DNA of 64,000 nucleotides, taken from the NCBI GenBank assembly GCA_037176725.1, contig JAZBRS010000060.1, forward strand, positions 55,332,001 through 55,396,000. The letters run 5' to 3'. Every line of letters begins with the position of its first letter. The first letter of the stretch is position 1. The notes under the pieces were generated by a model. That model was not told the DNA's origin. It worked only from the letters and a program-made list of their open reading frames with translations, and did not search any database. This document shows, piece by piece, positions 44,951 to 57,394 of this stretch. This stretch comes from Posidonia oceanica. Lineage: Eukaryota > Streptophyta > Magnoliopsida > Alismatales > Posidoniaceae. A program made the translations under genes and the position numbers.

Positions 44951-47900
44951 TTTAGTAGTACTGAAATTCTGATCATCCATGCACGATGCCAAAGCTCGCG
45001 TGCACCGATCAAAATAAGCTCACTATATGCGGCAGGATCTGAGAGAAGAAACTTGACTCGGAAACGTTGGAAAAAAGAAGAAAAAGAAATGATAAGACAA
45101 ATCAGAGTCGCCACCATGTCTATTAAATTGAGAGACAGGGAAAATCGAGGGTAATGCATGAAAAGACATGTAAAATCGGATGCAAAGAGGGTGCAAAGAG
45201 ATGCAATGCTATGCTATGCTATGCTATGACTCGTGCCTAGGATGAAGGAAAGGTCGATGTGGGCCAAGAGAAAGGGTGAGGACTCCTGTTATGCACAGGA
45301 AAGGTGTTAGGCACCCCCAATATGTTCGAGAGTCGGTCTTTCTTAGACAATCTCGCACGCTAATGCAGGGAAATGCTAGCCTAATGCCTAAATGCAATGA
45401 ATGTCTGCTTGCTATGCATGGGAAATAAGCATGCTATCTATGTGCTTTGCAGCGCTGCTAGTGTTCCGAACCGGGCGAACCCTGGTTCGTGAGAACTCCT
45501 AGGCAGTAAGCATCAAAGCCCTAATGCAAATGCAGGCGATAAAATTAAACTGCGGGGAAAACCAGGCAATGCGAACGACATGCAAGAGATAAACCAAAGT
45601 GGGCGCAGAAAACGGTGCGAGTGCGGAAAACGATGCAAAGGCATGGAAAACAATGCAAAGGCACGGAAAGCGATGCAAAGGCACAGAAAGCGATGCAAAG
45701 GCGCGGTGCAAACCCAAAACAGGGGTCAAGAAGCATGCATGGGGGTGGCAGTACGCATTAGGAGCAATAAAACGCGGAAAACGACGAGCAGAGCAAAAGC
45801 GGCATTTTAAAACCTCGCTTCAGCCAATTGCAAGCGTTGGACGCTGGCAACATCGGCGTCCAACGTTGGACGCTGGCATTGCTGGCGTCCAACACTTGCT
45901 GGAGGTAGACAGCATGCAATTTTCAAAAAAAGGATGCATTCTAGCTATATGGCTGCAATGCAGATGCAGAAATGCAGTAGAATGGGTGCATGACATGCAG
46001 GGCTAACAGGACAACCAATCAGAAGCAGATTCAGGGCAAGATGCGAGCAGAAATCAGCAATTGAAACAAGTAGGGTGTTGGACGCCCGTGGGCATGGCGT
46101 CCAACGTTAGATGCCAGAGAGGCTGGCGTCCAACACAGGCCAGAAGAAAACAAGGCAAATAAGCATACAGATGACAAATAAAATAAATAAACATGCATTT
46201 AGACTACTGTAGGCAGGCATAGACTAAGCATGCAAGCATAGGATACGAAAGAAACCAAGAAACCCACCATCTGCAACATGTGCCAGGCATGAAGCTCAAC
46301 CAGAGTGTTGAATGCGAGCTGAACTAGCGTCCAATGTTGGACGCTAGGAACAGCAGCGTACAACGCACTAGGAGGCACAAACACACAAGAACTTGCATAA
46401 AAATTAGCATATGAACTAAGAAAGTTGAGGAGCAGATGCTACGAAGGCTAAGCAAGCAAGTGAACACAGGAATCATGCAAACATGTAGATCAGAGCAACA
46501 TGCAAACATTCAAAACCTATGCAAATGAGTAGAGACGTTAGACGCTGGTGATAGCAGTGTCCAACGTAGGACACTGAAGCCCCCTAGCGTCCAACACCTG
46601 TAGAGTGCAAAACCCACCTGCTAAGGGGGAGCTCAGCTCTAAACCCCACCTAACATGCATGCAAGCTACTGATGACATGCCAGATCAAGAAAAGGAACTC
46701 AAACCAAGCATATAATCCATGAGAAGTAGGAAAGGAAGAACTTGCATAGAAATAAAGGACAAAACTTACAAAAAAGGCATGTAACATGAGAGGACATTAG
46801 CAAGCCTAAGCAAGGTTGCCATAGGGGCTAGGCATCTCTAAGCATGCATGGATCATGAATAAACATCAAAAAGAGGCAAGGTGCAAGCATGGCAGCAAAT
46901 ATGAACTAGCAGGCATGTGAACCAGCGTCCAACGTTGGACGTGGCTCACCTAGGCGTCCAACGTAGGCAGACAGCAGAGAGACCTAGAGCATGCAAAACT
47001 AATCTAAACTAGGATCAAAACAAAGAAACAGGCATGGCATCGCATCTGAAGCATGTAAAGAAGGCATGCAGCATGGATTCACAAAAAAAACAAGAAATAG
47101 CAAAGCATGGCAGACCTCAAAGCAAAAAAAGGTAAAGAAGGCACAATAGGGTGTTGGACGCTGGCTACTGCCGTGTCCAACGTTGGACGCATCAGCCTAG
47201 GCATCCAATAGACTGAAGATCCTCCTGGCCAAGAATTGCAACCAAAATGATCCAAAACTCTAAAATAACTTGCTAGTAAGCAAAAGTGATTGACAACAAG
47301 CATGGTGGTATGCTTGGTGCCAAGATTAGGCGGGTGGATTGCTCCACCCACCTCCTCCTCCTCGTGGCTAGAAAACCAAGGCGAGGAGGGGTGTGTGCAG
47401 TGCAAAATCGCATGGAAAGTGTATGGAAACGCTCAACCAAACATGCATGAGCTTCAGGGTTGGATAACCAACCTGGTTGCGGCCTGGAACGACTATTTGC
47501 ACTCGCGGTCGGCATTGCGGAAGTTGGCGGCAGGCGGACTCTAGCGAGGTCGCGTGGCTTGCTGGGAGCACAGAAGAGGGTGCCGAAGGGTCCGTAGTGG
47601 AGGTGGGTATTTGGTCTTTGCTCTGGTGTGGTCGAATTGCAGAGGGGAGGGCTGTGGCAGTCTGTGCATTCTCAAAAAGATGGCTGTTTGGCCATGGTTT
47701 TGCTGAATGGGTTGCATGGGTTCTGGTGCGGATGGCAGCGGTTTGCAGAGGAATTTGCAGGCTTTGCAAGGCTGTGGCAGGGGCTCTGGGTGTGCTGCAA
47801 CCACTAGGGTTGGCAGGAGGGGGCGTGGGCTCTGTCAGAAGGCCGGCGAAGGTGCGGCGGTGGCAGGCGGCCGCAGAGAGAAGAAGAGAGAGTGGGAAAT

Positions 47901-48370
47901 GGGCTGGGGAGGAAGAGATGACTAGTAAGTACACTTACTCGGCCTTGGAAGGTAGTGGATGGCCTGGAGTGCAAGAGGGATTGGGTAGTAAGTGCAGAGG
48001 GGCGGTGGAGTAGACAGGAGGTGAGTTGAAGGTGGCGGAGCAGCCACTACTGCACCCGGGTCGTTGGACGCTAGTGCAGAAGGCGTCCAACATTGGACGC
48101 TAGCACAGGGCACGTCCAACGTTGGACGTTGCCCTTGCCAGCGTACAACAAGCGCAGGAGGCAAAAGGCTGAAATGGGCTTGGGCTTGGGCTTGAAAAAG
48201 GTTTAAAAGGTGTAAAAAGGCTTGGGTTGAGGGTTTTGGGGTTTAGGCAAGGTTTTAGGTTTGGTTTTGGGAAGAAATGGGTTAGTTTGAAAAGGAGTGC
48301 TATCCCAGAGTCCAAACAAGCCTGCAGGAGAAACCACCAGCTTCCGGGCTGTCAGAATGGGGTGTCTACA
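44951..48370 (-). mobile_element. 3' LTR of element A (3,420 bp)
   Basis: Reversed: the LTR start TGTAGACACCCCATTC is at its right end (48370) and the LTR end is at 44951. It is alignable with 57395-58369. It includes many GTTGGACGC/GCGTCCAAC hairpins (45836-48150), a (TATGC)n run near 45205 and a degenerate minisatellite. The next bases to the right match the polypurine-tract side of the central element. Confidence 0.8.
45836..45893. repeat. Tandem hairpin doublet in LTR
   Basis: Two 29-bp dyads back to back (45836-45864, 45865-45893), each with 9-bp arms GTTGGACGC and GCGTCCAAC. Their junction is an 18-bp palindrome. The same doublet is at 58248-58305 in the 5' LTR of the element. Confidence 0.85.
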
Positions 48371-48386
48371 GATGCTCCTCCCTGTG
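48371..48386 (-). promoter_or_regulatory. Polypurine tract of element A (reversed)
   Basis: GATGCTCCTCCCTGTG, the complement of CACAGGGAGGAGCATC, directly adjoining the reversed LTR start. Confidence 0.65.
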
Positions 48387-49768
48387 CGAGGTCAAGTGTA
48401 GCGAGACCGCTGCTCAGGGTAGACAAGACACCCTACCTGACGCCGGTAGGAGCGCAAATTGCTGTAGGCGTGAGCCACTTATCCAGCGGATGCTCTGGAA
48501 ATCATGACTCGATGCCAAAATGCAAATGCAGATGCAAGATGCTAATGCGATGCAATGCATGCTAATGCAGAAGTTAGTGCAGATGTTAGTGCAGATGCTA
48601 ATGTTGATGCTAATGCTGATGCAGAACCAATATGAACTAGTGCGCGTGCAGGTGCTGTGCATGAGGAGATGCTATGCTGATGCATGGTGAGTGCAGGTGC
48701 TAATGCTGGTGCTGATGCTGTGGGTGCTTGCTATGCTTGTGAGTGCTAATGCATGATGTGAGTGCTTGCTATGCTTGTGAGTGCTAATGCTGATGCTGTG
48801 CGTGCCGGTGCTGTTAATGCAGCCACCAAACAGGGAATGCTAGGGCAGTGCAGTGTGATGCATGCTGAATCAAGGAGAAGCAGAAGGTTCTACGATGCAA
48901 CGCAACAAGTTGGCTGCTTGTCCAAACTTGCGCAAAAGCGGCTCCGGAAGGACTAACGCACTTGCCGCTCGGGCAGTTTGGCTGCTAGTCTGGGGGAGAC
49001 CAAGGGTCCTTGTTCGTTCGGGACAAGTGAAACAAGCAGGAGCTCACGAGGCCACGAGAAGGAGAAAGTGCTTGCCTCCAGTCGAGGCAGCAAACAGGCA
49101 AAAAGGCAGAAGGGGTAATGCAATGCAGAGGATGTCCTAAGCAATGTAGGGAGGTGAATGCAAATGCAGATGAATGCGAACACTAGAATGCTATGCCAAT
49201 GCAAATGGTATGCCTACGCTAACGCTTACTGCGTTGAACTCCTCTAGGGGAAAGCGGGATGGTGCATACACGCGGAAAAGTGGAAATACAATGCAATGCT
49301 GTCGCTGGCCAATGCAAGTAGGCCAGGCAACGGGGGTGCCATTCGCAAAGGTCGGCTGTAGACGAATGGCAATGCAAACGCATGGAGTAAAGTTGAAAGT
49401 AAATATGCTAAAAGTAAAGCAGGGGATGTGCACGCAATGGCGGGTACGAAATGCCCGGGAAAGCGGAATGCGGAAGTTGGTGTAAGGACCACAGAGGAGC
49501 GGCAGCGCAATAAGGGTACAATGCATGAGATGTTATGCAGTGGGATGCAGGATATGCAGCGGAATGCTGGGCACGTGAAACTGAGAAAGCGATCCTAGGC
49601 CACGTACTACTGCGAGCATCATCTTGAGTCGGCAATGCTATAAAAAGAAGCATGTGGGTGACGAGGATGCTGCCTTAGGCAATACGTGAACCTAGGGTTC
49701 AGATCCTAAGCGCGCGATGTCCATGTAATGATGAGATGCAGTACTAGGACTGACTCTACAAGGCACAC
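48371..49768 (-). other. 3' untranslated part of element A
   Basis: Contains the reversed polypurine tract (48371-48386), a stem-loop region like that at 27045-27111, and an ATGC/GATGCTAATGC-rich low-complexity stretch (48500-48830). No coding sequence recognised. Confidence 0.6.
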
Positions 49769-51890
49769 TGTTGACACCCCATTTTGACAGGCTTGAATCA
49801 ATTGGAACCCTCTAGTGGTTTCTGGATCCAAATCTAGGTCAAAACCTACACATTCCTTTTCATCCTTCTTTCCAAAACAAGCCCAAACTTAACCTAGAAT
49901 CACACCCCTTTCCCAAGTCCAAAAACTACCCAAAAACCATAGGAAAACTCACCATTCCCAACTTAGCAAACCTACCCAAAAACCCTCAAATTTTCAAACC
50001 AAAACCACTCCCAAAAAATCCTAGAAAACCAAGGTAAAACTACCCTTTTTCTACACCTCAAAACCCTTTCAAAACTTTCCCAAAACCAAACCCAAATCCT
50101 AGGTCTAACACTAGAGACCCTAGGCCGCACACTCCCCAATTTTCATCTCTTTTCTAAACCCCTAACCCCTTCATTTCACCAAATTATCCTTTTCTCTTTC
50201 CTAGATTATTCTTTTCTCTCTCCTCTCTCTCTCCTGATTATCCTCCTCCTTTTCACTCCCTTCTCTCCCTTCTTCTTGCCTGGCTGTGGGCCTCATTGTG
50301 CATCTATCTCTTCTGAATCTTATTTGTATTTTTATCTTATTTTTAGCATTTTCTTTGGTTTTCTAAAAATTATTTTCTTTCAACTCTTCCTTTTCCTCTT
50401 TACTTCTTCATTTCTCCTTTTCCTCCTTCCTTTTTCTTTTCTTTTCCTCTCTTCTACTAAATCTTCAAAAAACCCTTAAAAACCTCTAAAACTCTGAAAC
50501 AAAAGGAAAACAAACCAAAACCCTAAGAAAAATAATTAAAAACATTAAACAAACAATTAAAAAAACAAAAGCCTAACTAAATCTAACTAAAACTAAAAAC
50601 TAAGAATGCAACTTAAAAAATGCAAAACAAACAAAAAGAAAATGCTGTAAAATCAAGGAAAAAACCAAAATGTAATCAAAACAAGCAAAAGAAAAAAACC
50701 TACTAAGAACAATCAAGAAACAAATCCTAAAAGGAAAGAAAACAATTAAAAAATACTAAGGCAAGTAATTAAGAAAAAAACTTAACTTAACAATCCTAAA
50801 AAGAAACAATTTGAAAACCTAATTAAAAAGAAAAAAAAACAAACAATCAAAAATCTAAAATCACTTAATTAAAAGCTTAACAAGAAAACTTAACTAAAAA
50901 ATATTAAAAGAACTTAACAAACAAAATTTAAAAACAAATCAAAGAAGACTTGAGAAAAAAAGATTAAAATAAAAAATCTAAAACTCACCCTAATTAATTT
51001 AAAAACAATCCATTAAAAAATCCTAATTAAAAATCCCAACCTAACAAGAAGAACTTAACTAAAGACAATTAAAAAATTTCAACAAACATTTAAAAAACAA
51101 AATCAAGAAAACAAATTAAGGAAGACTTAACAAAAACCCTAATCAAAACTAAAACTCTTCAATCCTAATTAACTAATAAAAAACAATCATTAAAAAACTT
51201 AATCAAAGTCCTAACTTAAAACACAACTACTCTAAAAACTTTTTCCATCCTTTTCTATTTTTATTATATTTTTATTTATTTTCATTTCCTTCCTCTTTCC
51301 CTTCTTCTTTTCCCTTCCTCCCTTTCCTCCTTCCTTTCTATTTTTCTTTCTTTTTTTTCTGGGCCCAGTCCGGCCCATTCTCCCCTCCACCTCTCCCTCT
51401 TCCCTTCTTTCTTTTCTTTCTTTCTTTTATTTCTTTCCTTCACGCAGCAGGGCCCGGCCCACGCCATCCTCCTCCTCTTCTCTTCTTCTTCTCCTTCTTC
51501 TTCCTCAGATCTTCTCCCGCCAGCAGCTCCTTCTCTTCAAAAAAATTCAACTTCTCCTTCCCTCCCGATCACCATCAGCTCCAGCTCATCTCCACCTCTC
51601 TCGTATCTCAGCAACTTCTCCGGGGGCAATTAATGCCCATCGCCTCCGTTGTCCTCACTGCTGCCAACTGCTGCTCCCGCCGGTGGAAGTTTGAATTCCA
51701 CTGCGCGCTTCACTCCTCGATCGAGCCTTGATAAAAGCCTCGCCTCTACTCCTCCTGGATCGCCTTTTCGTCTTCCAGAGAGAGTGAGAGAATCCAGAGC
51801 AGAGAGCACCCAAAACTCTCTCCCTCTTCCACTGAAATCCAGCCCTCTTCTCCTTCTTCCTTTTCACCCAAATCAGAGCACCCAACGAGT
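49769..51890 (+). mobile_element. LTR fragment G (about the first 2.1 kb)
   Basis: Starts TGTTGACACCCCATTTTGACAG and follows the central LTR through the A-rich and CT-rich parts to just past the TATA-like TGATAAAAGC (51729). It then stops, and reversed element A interior resumes. No matching 5-bp repeat could be fixed because the right end is truncated. Confidence 0.75.
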
Positions 51891-51897
51891 CTGTCAG

Positions 51898-52510
51898 GCA
51901 AGAGGGGTGATTACAAGGGGGATAACTTGTAACCACGAATGCAACGGGAATACCATACCCGAAAGTGTGGCAGAGGTCCGTAGACGCTCCCGTAATAGTT
52001 AGGGATGTCAGCCCAAATGCAAATGGAGATGGGATACCATGGGGCAGCTAAATAAAGATGCCCCTGGTATTAGTGAATGATACCAGGGGACAGCCGAAGC
52101 GCCCATGCCATCAAATTGCAAGGTGGAGACAACACTAACGGGTTTGTCAGCCGAGTAGTTAGGGCTACCAGCTCGAATGCAGTCGAATGGATGTAAGGGC
52201 TCACCGTGCAAAGTTCAATGACGGTGGGGGATGCAATGGAATAATGCAAATGCAGGGTGATAAGTTAACGGACCTATCGTCGAATAGTTGGGGATATCAA
52301 CCTGAATGCAATGCGGATATGTGGGATGACATTTTAACTGGCGTCAATCGAGCAGTTAGGGCTACTAGCCCGATGTAGGGGAATGCAGAGTGATAGGTTA
52401 ACGGACCCATCGCCGAGCAGTTAGGGCTGCCAGCCCGGATGCAGAAATGATAGCATGATAAATGATAGGTTGACGGACCTATCGCCGAGCAGTTAGGGTT
52501 GCCAGCCCAG
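51898..52510 (-). repeat. Diverged 3' repeats of element A, part 1
   Basis: Repeated modules combine GATAGGT(TGACGG)ACCTATC (perfect at 52464-52483) with GCAGTTAGGG-type sequence. They are the reversed counterparts of the 83-bp repeats at 23852. Variants include GACAA/TTGTC (52128-52148) and TTACAAG/CTTGTAA (about 51913-51935). Confidence 0.75.
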
Positions 52511-52559
52511 ATGCAGAATGATGCAGAAAGGAAACAGAAACCCATCGTGGTAGGCGTGC

Positions 52560-53900
52560 AATGGTCTCAGCGCGGGCATGCTTCATGGCGTCACGAGGTG
52601 ACAAACGAGGTACATGCTGGTCATCACGGACCTACCCACACGGTGGGCGGCAAAATTTGAAAAGCACGGAGTCTCTGAGCGAGGCAGGCAAAAGTGCTTG
52701 TCCTTGGCTTCGGTTTTCGAAAATAGGGAGAAGGGAAGATAAAGATATATTACAGCATGCATGTTTTGGTGGCTTTGGACTCAAAGTAGCTGCCAAGAGG
52801 GTGCTTCTGCACTTCCTGACTCAGGAGATCTCGATCCTCGAGCGACACCATGCCGAGTTGTGGTCGGTGGCTCCCTTTCTCACTCTTGGCTCGGGATGAG
52901 GCCTTGGCTTTGCAGAGTATAGCCTTTGGCTGTAGGGTAGCAGAAGCATTGGATGCAGCTTCTTAGCCTCCGTCTCAATTCTTCGGGGAACGAATACCGC
53001 TTTTGACACTCACAGATGATATTTCTTTTCCCCTCATGAGTGACTAGATCCACATCTAGCCTGCCAAGGGAGTAGAGACGTCTGCAGAGGAGATTGGAGC
53101 ATGCTGCTGCGCTCGGAGGGTGGGGCCAGGTCCTCCTGATGATGCATCCCGTGCAGTTGCCAGTGTGGCACTTGGAGCTGAAAGCTGAGGGGGCTTCGAC
53201 ACTCGTCCGAGTCACTCCTCTCATGAGCGCCTTCTTTCTTCAACTTCTTTCTGCATATTTCTTTTATGCTCAGCATGCGTATCATGTTGTCACATTTCTT
53301 TTGCTCACATGACCTCTATTCTTTTGGATATGCATGTCTTCGCCCTCTTGGGGTAGCGGTCCCAGGTGAGGCATTGAGAGTTCGGCTGATCGGCGCACAC
53401 CCTCAGCCTCTGGCTATGGTCTGCTCTGCTTTGGTCATCTCCATGTCTGGTGGACTCTCTGGTTAAGGTGGATCCTGCTTTGGGAGCTTTGAGCTCCGCG
53501 AGACACTCTGTTCTGCTCTAGTCTCACTCTGTAGCCACATGCAAGAGATGGCGCTGCTCGGGTGAGACCTGCTTGAGATCGTCACTGCTTGACATCCTCG
53601 AGGCACTGCTTGTTTGTCCAAAGCCGGTTTCTGATTAATACAAATGTTTGAAGGTTTTGTATATTTTAGTAGGGGAAGGGACAAACATGTTTTTGGGTTT
53701 TGCATTGGTTTTGTATTTTTATGATTTTTGGCTTAGGAAAACATAAAAAGGGAAAACCAGCAGAAAGGCGAAGAAAATATTTTTGCTGTTTTTTTATTTT
53801 CTTAATTTTTTTGGCTTTATGCTTTACAGGATGCGAGAAATGATATGTACATGCAACAAATGACAATGCATGATGACAGATATGTGCAAGATGATGGATT
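52560..53900. other. Unrecognised segment inside element A
   Basis: About 1.3 kb of moderately GC-rich sequence with only short frames on both strands. I recognise no domain. It may be a decayed additional ORF of the element. Confidence 0.3.
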
Positions 53901-53929
53901 TGCATGCAAAGTGATTGATATGTGTAGGT

Positions 53930-54180
53930 GATAAGTTGACGGACTTATCGCCGAATAGTTAGGGATATCAGCCCGAATGATAAGTTGACGGACTTATTGC
54001 TGAGCAGTTAGGGCTGCCAGCCCAGTGATGATAGGTTAACGGACCTATCGCCAAGCAGTTAGGGGTGCCAGCCCAATGATGATAGGTTAACGGACCTACC
54101 GTCGGATAGTTAGGGGTATCAACCCAGTGATGATAGGTTAACAGACCCATCGCTAGATAGTTAGGGGTATCAGCCCAAAT
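53930..54180 (-). repeat. Diverged 3' repeats of element A, part 2
   Basis: Five modules of about 50 bp. GATAAGT(TGACGG)ACTTATC is perfect at 53930-53949, with variants near 53979, 54031, 54081 and 54131. Confidence 0.8.
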
Positions 54181-54337
54181 GATGAATGCATGTGGGAAAA
54201 AAATGCAAGTTTTTAGGGTTTTTACTGTTTTTATGCTTTTTATGATTTTCTGACATGGCAAGAAAACACAAAAACAAAGCAAAACGAAAAGAAAAGACAA
54301 TGCAGGCAAGAAAAGAGAGGTAAGAGGGACTTACCTG

Positions 54338-56236
54338 TCAGCAACCTCGGGAGGGAGGTGCTGGGTCTGCCCCTACGCTACTGATGCTGTCGACGAGACC
54401 CACTATTGGCAGTGTGGGGAGCACTGGGGTTGTTGGAACTGCTGATGGCAGTTTGGGGAGCACTGGGGCAATTGATGCTGGGGAAGAGGCTAACCTGAAT
54501 GGCGTTCTGACTGGGCTTGTTGTCGATTCTGTCGCTGCGCTTCCGAGCGTCCCTCGGGCAAACAAGGAGAGATAGAAAGAGGGGACTGCGTCGATGGGAT
54601 CAGAAGGACCCACCGGGGCAGAGCTGGATTTAAAGAAGATTGGGGTAAGCCCCCGAGGTTTCGGCATCCTCGAAGCCCGCAGGCTCAGAAGAGGAGAGGC
54701 CAGCTACGCTAGGGTGTGCGAGTGCAAGTGCAGGTGTGTGAGCAACCTCCTGCGGACTGACGACAAGGGTCCCGTTGTCAATCAAGTCCTGAACGACATC
54801 CCGGAGAGTGAGGCAATTATCCGTCGAATGCCCCGTGGCTCGATGGTAATCGCAATACTTGCTCGCATCGTACCACCTCGGAAGAGGATTTGGTGGCGGG
54901 CGAGTTCCGGGAGCCTCAGAAGCAACACAACCTGGGGAAAGACAGCACTTAGCGGCTCACCAAGTGGGGTGAAGTCACTCTTAGCACGGCGAACTCGTCC
55001 CTACCTAGGCTGTTGTCCTTGCTGAGCTGGTGCGACATGATGCACCGGCTCAACGGTGACAATGTGTGTAATGGGTGCATAAATAGGTGCGTGCACTAGC
55101 GGAAAAGGGTCTGGCTGACTTTCTGCAAAGGCAGGCACCTCAGGAGGATCAGCGCATGCGACGGCGTGCTGCTTGGAGCAGTCGGAAGCGGAGTTGTTGC
55201 TACTGTTGCTGCTGCGATTGCTAGAGTTGTTGGCCTGCCTAGCCAATGCAGAAAGTGCAGGAAAATGTCCACTCTGTAGCGAGCTTTCCACGCGGGCGCC
55301 AGTCCTAATCAACGATGCAAAACTAGTGGTGCTGGATGCAAAGCAGAGTCCCAATCGCTGGTGGCGCCCCTTTGACGATCATCTCGATAGAATCCTCCTC
55401 GGAGGGTCTATCCCTGACCTGGGTGGTTGTGGAGCGCCAGTGACCGACATACTCCTTGAATGGCTCTTGGGGCCTCTACCGGATGGCTAGATAGAATGCT
55501 GTGCAGTGTAAGGTGCAGTGCGGGGGAGCAGCAGCTGTTGCACTGGCATGGTGCCGGGCAACGAGCCTGAGGGGTGCTGTGCTCCTGCCAATCCAGAAGA
55601 CTGGCCACCAAAGGAAGGAGTTGCATGCTGTGCAAAGTGCTGTGTAGGTGTAGGAGGCCGATAATGCACCCCCATCGCTGAAGCTGTGAGGAGCCGGGGC
55701 GATGGAAAGGGCGGGGGTGCAGTGTAGTGTGCCTGCAGGGCTACAGAAGGCGGCACCGGAACCTCAGGGGTTGGGCGGGAAGAGCAGGCCACAGTCAGGT
55801 CGAGTGCAAGAGCCATGCTTCGCAGCCTATCGGCCTTAGCCAATAGACGCTGCGCTTGCGAGGCAGAGAAAGCATCGACCGACGGGCCGGGACACAAAGA
55901 GGTGTCCGCCAAAGGGGGCACGGAAACCAAGGTAGCAATAGGAGTAGACCCTACGCAAGAGGCAGCCGCAGAAGGCTGGATTCTCGAGACGGGAAGGCCC
56001 TAGGATGGAACAGAAGGCGACGCTCTTGGAGCCAGAGTAGTGGTCACCGCGGCAGACTCGGTGACAAGCTCCAGGTCGGCTGGGGTCGACCCTTGATCCA
56101 GATAAAGGGGCTGGGAAGTCTCCTGCACCAGAAGCGGAGAGGAGACAAGGAATGCCAAAGAAGGGGAAGGAGAGACCGAAGTCGGTATCTCCCCTGATGC
56201 CAAAGAGGAAGAGAGCTCGCCGGTAGGCTGGGCCAT
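54338..56236 (-). pseudogene. gag: gag of element A, internally deleted and frameshifted
   Basis: Reads right to left. A Ser/Pro-rich N-terminal part starts at the ATG at 56236 (MAQPTGELSSS) and runs to 55487. Capsid sequence resumes at about 55470 with EPFKEYVGHWR. About 600 bp equivalent to 15730-16330 of the central gag are missing. A one-base shift near 55340 leads to the frame with SLIRTGARVESSLQSGHFPALSALA. A Zn-binding CDYHRATGHSTDNC lies near 54812-54861. No retropepsin, reverse transcriptase or integrase follows before the 3' repeats begin at 54180, so element A was gag-only at most. Confidence 0.8.
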
Positions 56237-57375
56237 AGCGAACGGCAAGTGAATGCAAAAAGGTCTGCGGTTGAAGGCAAGGGCACAAGACCTAAGGAGA
56301 GCTACTATCGGAGGCGACAGACAGCTCAGAGACAGAGAGGGACGCTCAGGATCCTAGCTAAAGGAACCTGCACCTACCTGCAAAACCAATAAACGCATTA
56401 GAGGTTGGATGCAAAAAGGAGTTATTAGGGGTGACATGATGCAGATGAATGCCCTAATATGCGCTCTCTCACCATGCACGTCCTGAGTAGATGACCTACC
56501 AGGACGCACTCAGGGGTAATGGGATTATGCAGACTCCAGGTCAGAAAATAAGGCTCCCGTCTCGACCCTGCCAAAGCTCAGGTATAATGGGTGGTGCATT
56601 GGTGGCCTCGACCCTGCTAAAAGCACGGGTGGTACCCTCCAATAACACCAACACAACCCCTAGACAAGGGGGGACAGACCGATCTACTCACACCATGCCA
56701 AAGCGTTGGGGGCAAGAGACCAGGACTATCCTTCTCAGACTGTGGGTTGACTTAGATGAGAAGAATGTGTGCTTTCTAAAATGCTGATGCAAATGCTTTA
56801 GAGCATTTTACTTGTGTTTTATTTAACCTAGGGGAAAAAATGGCAAGTTTTGGCTCTAGTTGTGCTTAGATGTTATTGCTTTGATTTATTGTGTCTTTTA
56901 GGTTAAACAAGAGGGAAGCAAGCAAGTTTCTACTATCCTAGGCATGGCATATGCGAATGGGAGAGAAACAGGAAGTCATGGCATGCAAGCAATTCACGCA
57001 GCAAGGCAAAAAGTATGGGCATGGCATGTGCAGGTGTATGTGGACACGATAGTGAAGAGGAAACACTTATCATATCAAAAAGTAGGTATACATGGTATGT
57101 GCGTGCATGGTGACATAGTATTCGTGTAAAACAAAACACATATCACACAAAAAGCATGCATAGTGCGCCAAGTAAGTATTTAGGCATGTGATGCAGGAAA
57201 ATAAAGTAGCGCAAACAATCATGGCATAAGGCAGGTAAATAAACAAGCAGGTAGGTAAGCAAGCAAGGCAAGCAAGAGTAGAAGGCAAGCAAAGCACAAA
57301 AGCAAGCGGCAAGAAGGCCGAGACGAAAGCCGGAGTCTGGAATCCTCAGCGGAGCATCCGCTAATGATTCCCATC
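56237..57375 (-). other. Leader of element A
   Basis: Reversed counterpart of 13669-14979. The block 56465-56775 is alignable with 14375-14700, including the C-run/G-run hairpin (56657-56674). Outside that block the two leaders are poorly similar. Confidence 0.65.
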
Positions 57376-57393
57376 TCCCCAACGGAGTCACTA
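57376..57393 (-). promoter_or_regulatory. Primer-binding site of element A (decayed)
   Basis: On the minus strand TAGTGACTCCGTTGGGGA, one base from the LTR. Against TGGCGACTCCGCTGGGGA it shows only G to A and C to T changes, as expected from deamination of methylated cytosines. Confidence 0.75.
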
Positions 57394-57394
57394 C

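Noticed and set aside
47477..48013. 178-codon plus-strand frame in the 3' LTR of element A
   Set aside because: It lies in the GC-rich leader part of a reversed LTR and is a shadow frame; no domain visible.
48500..48830. GATGCTAATGC-rich stretch as a microsatellite locus
   Set aside because: Irregular unit length and spacing; better described as low-complexity 3' untranslated sequence of element A.
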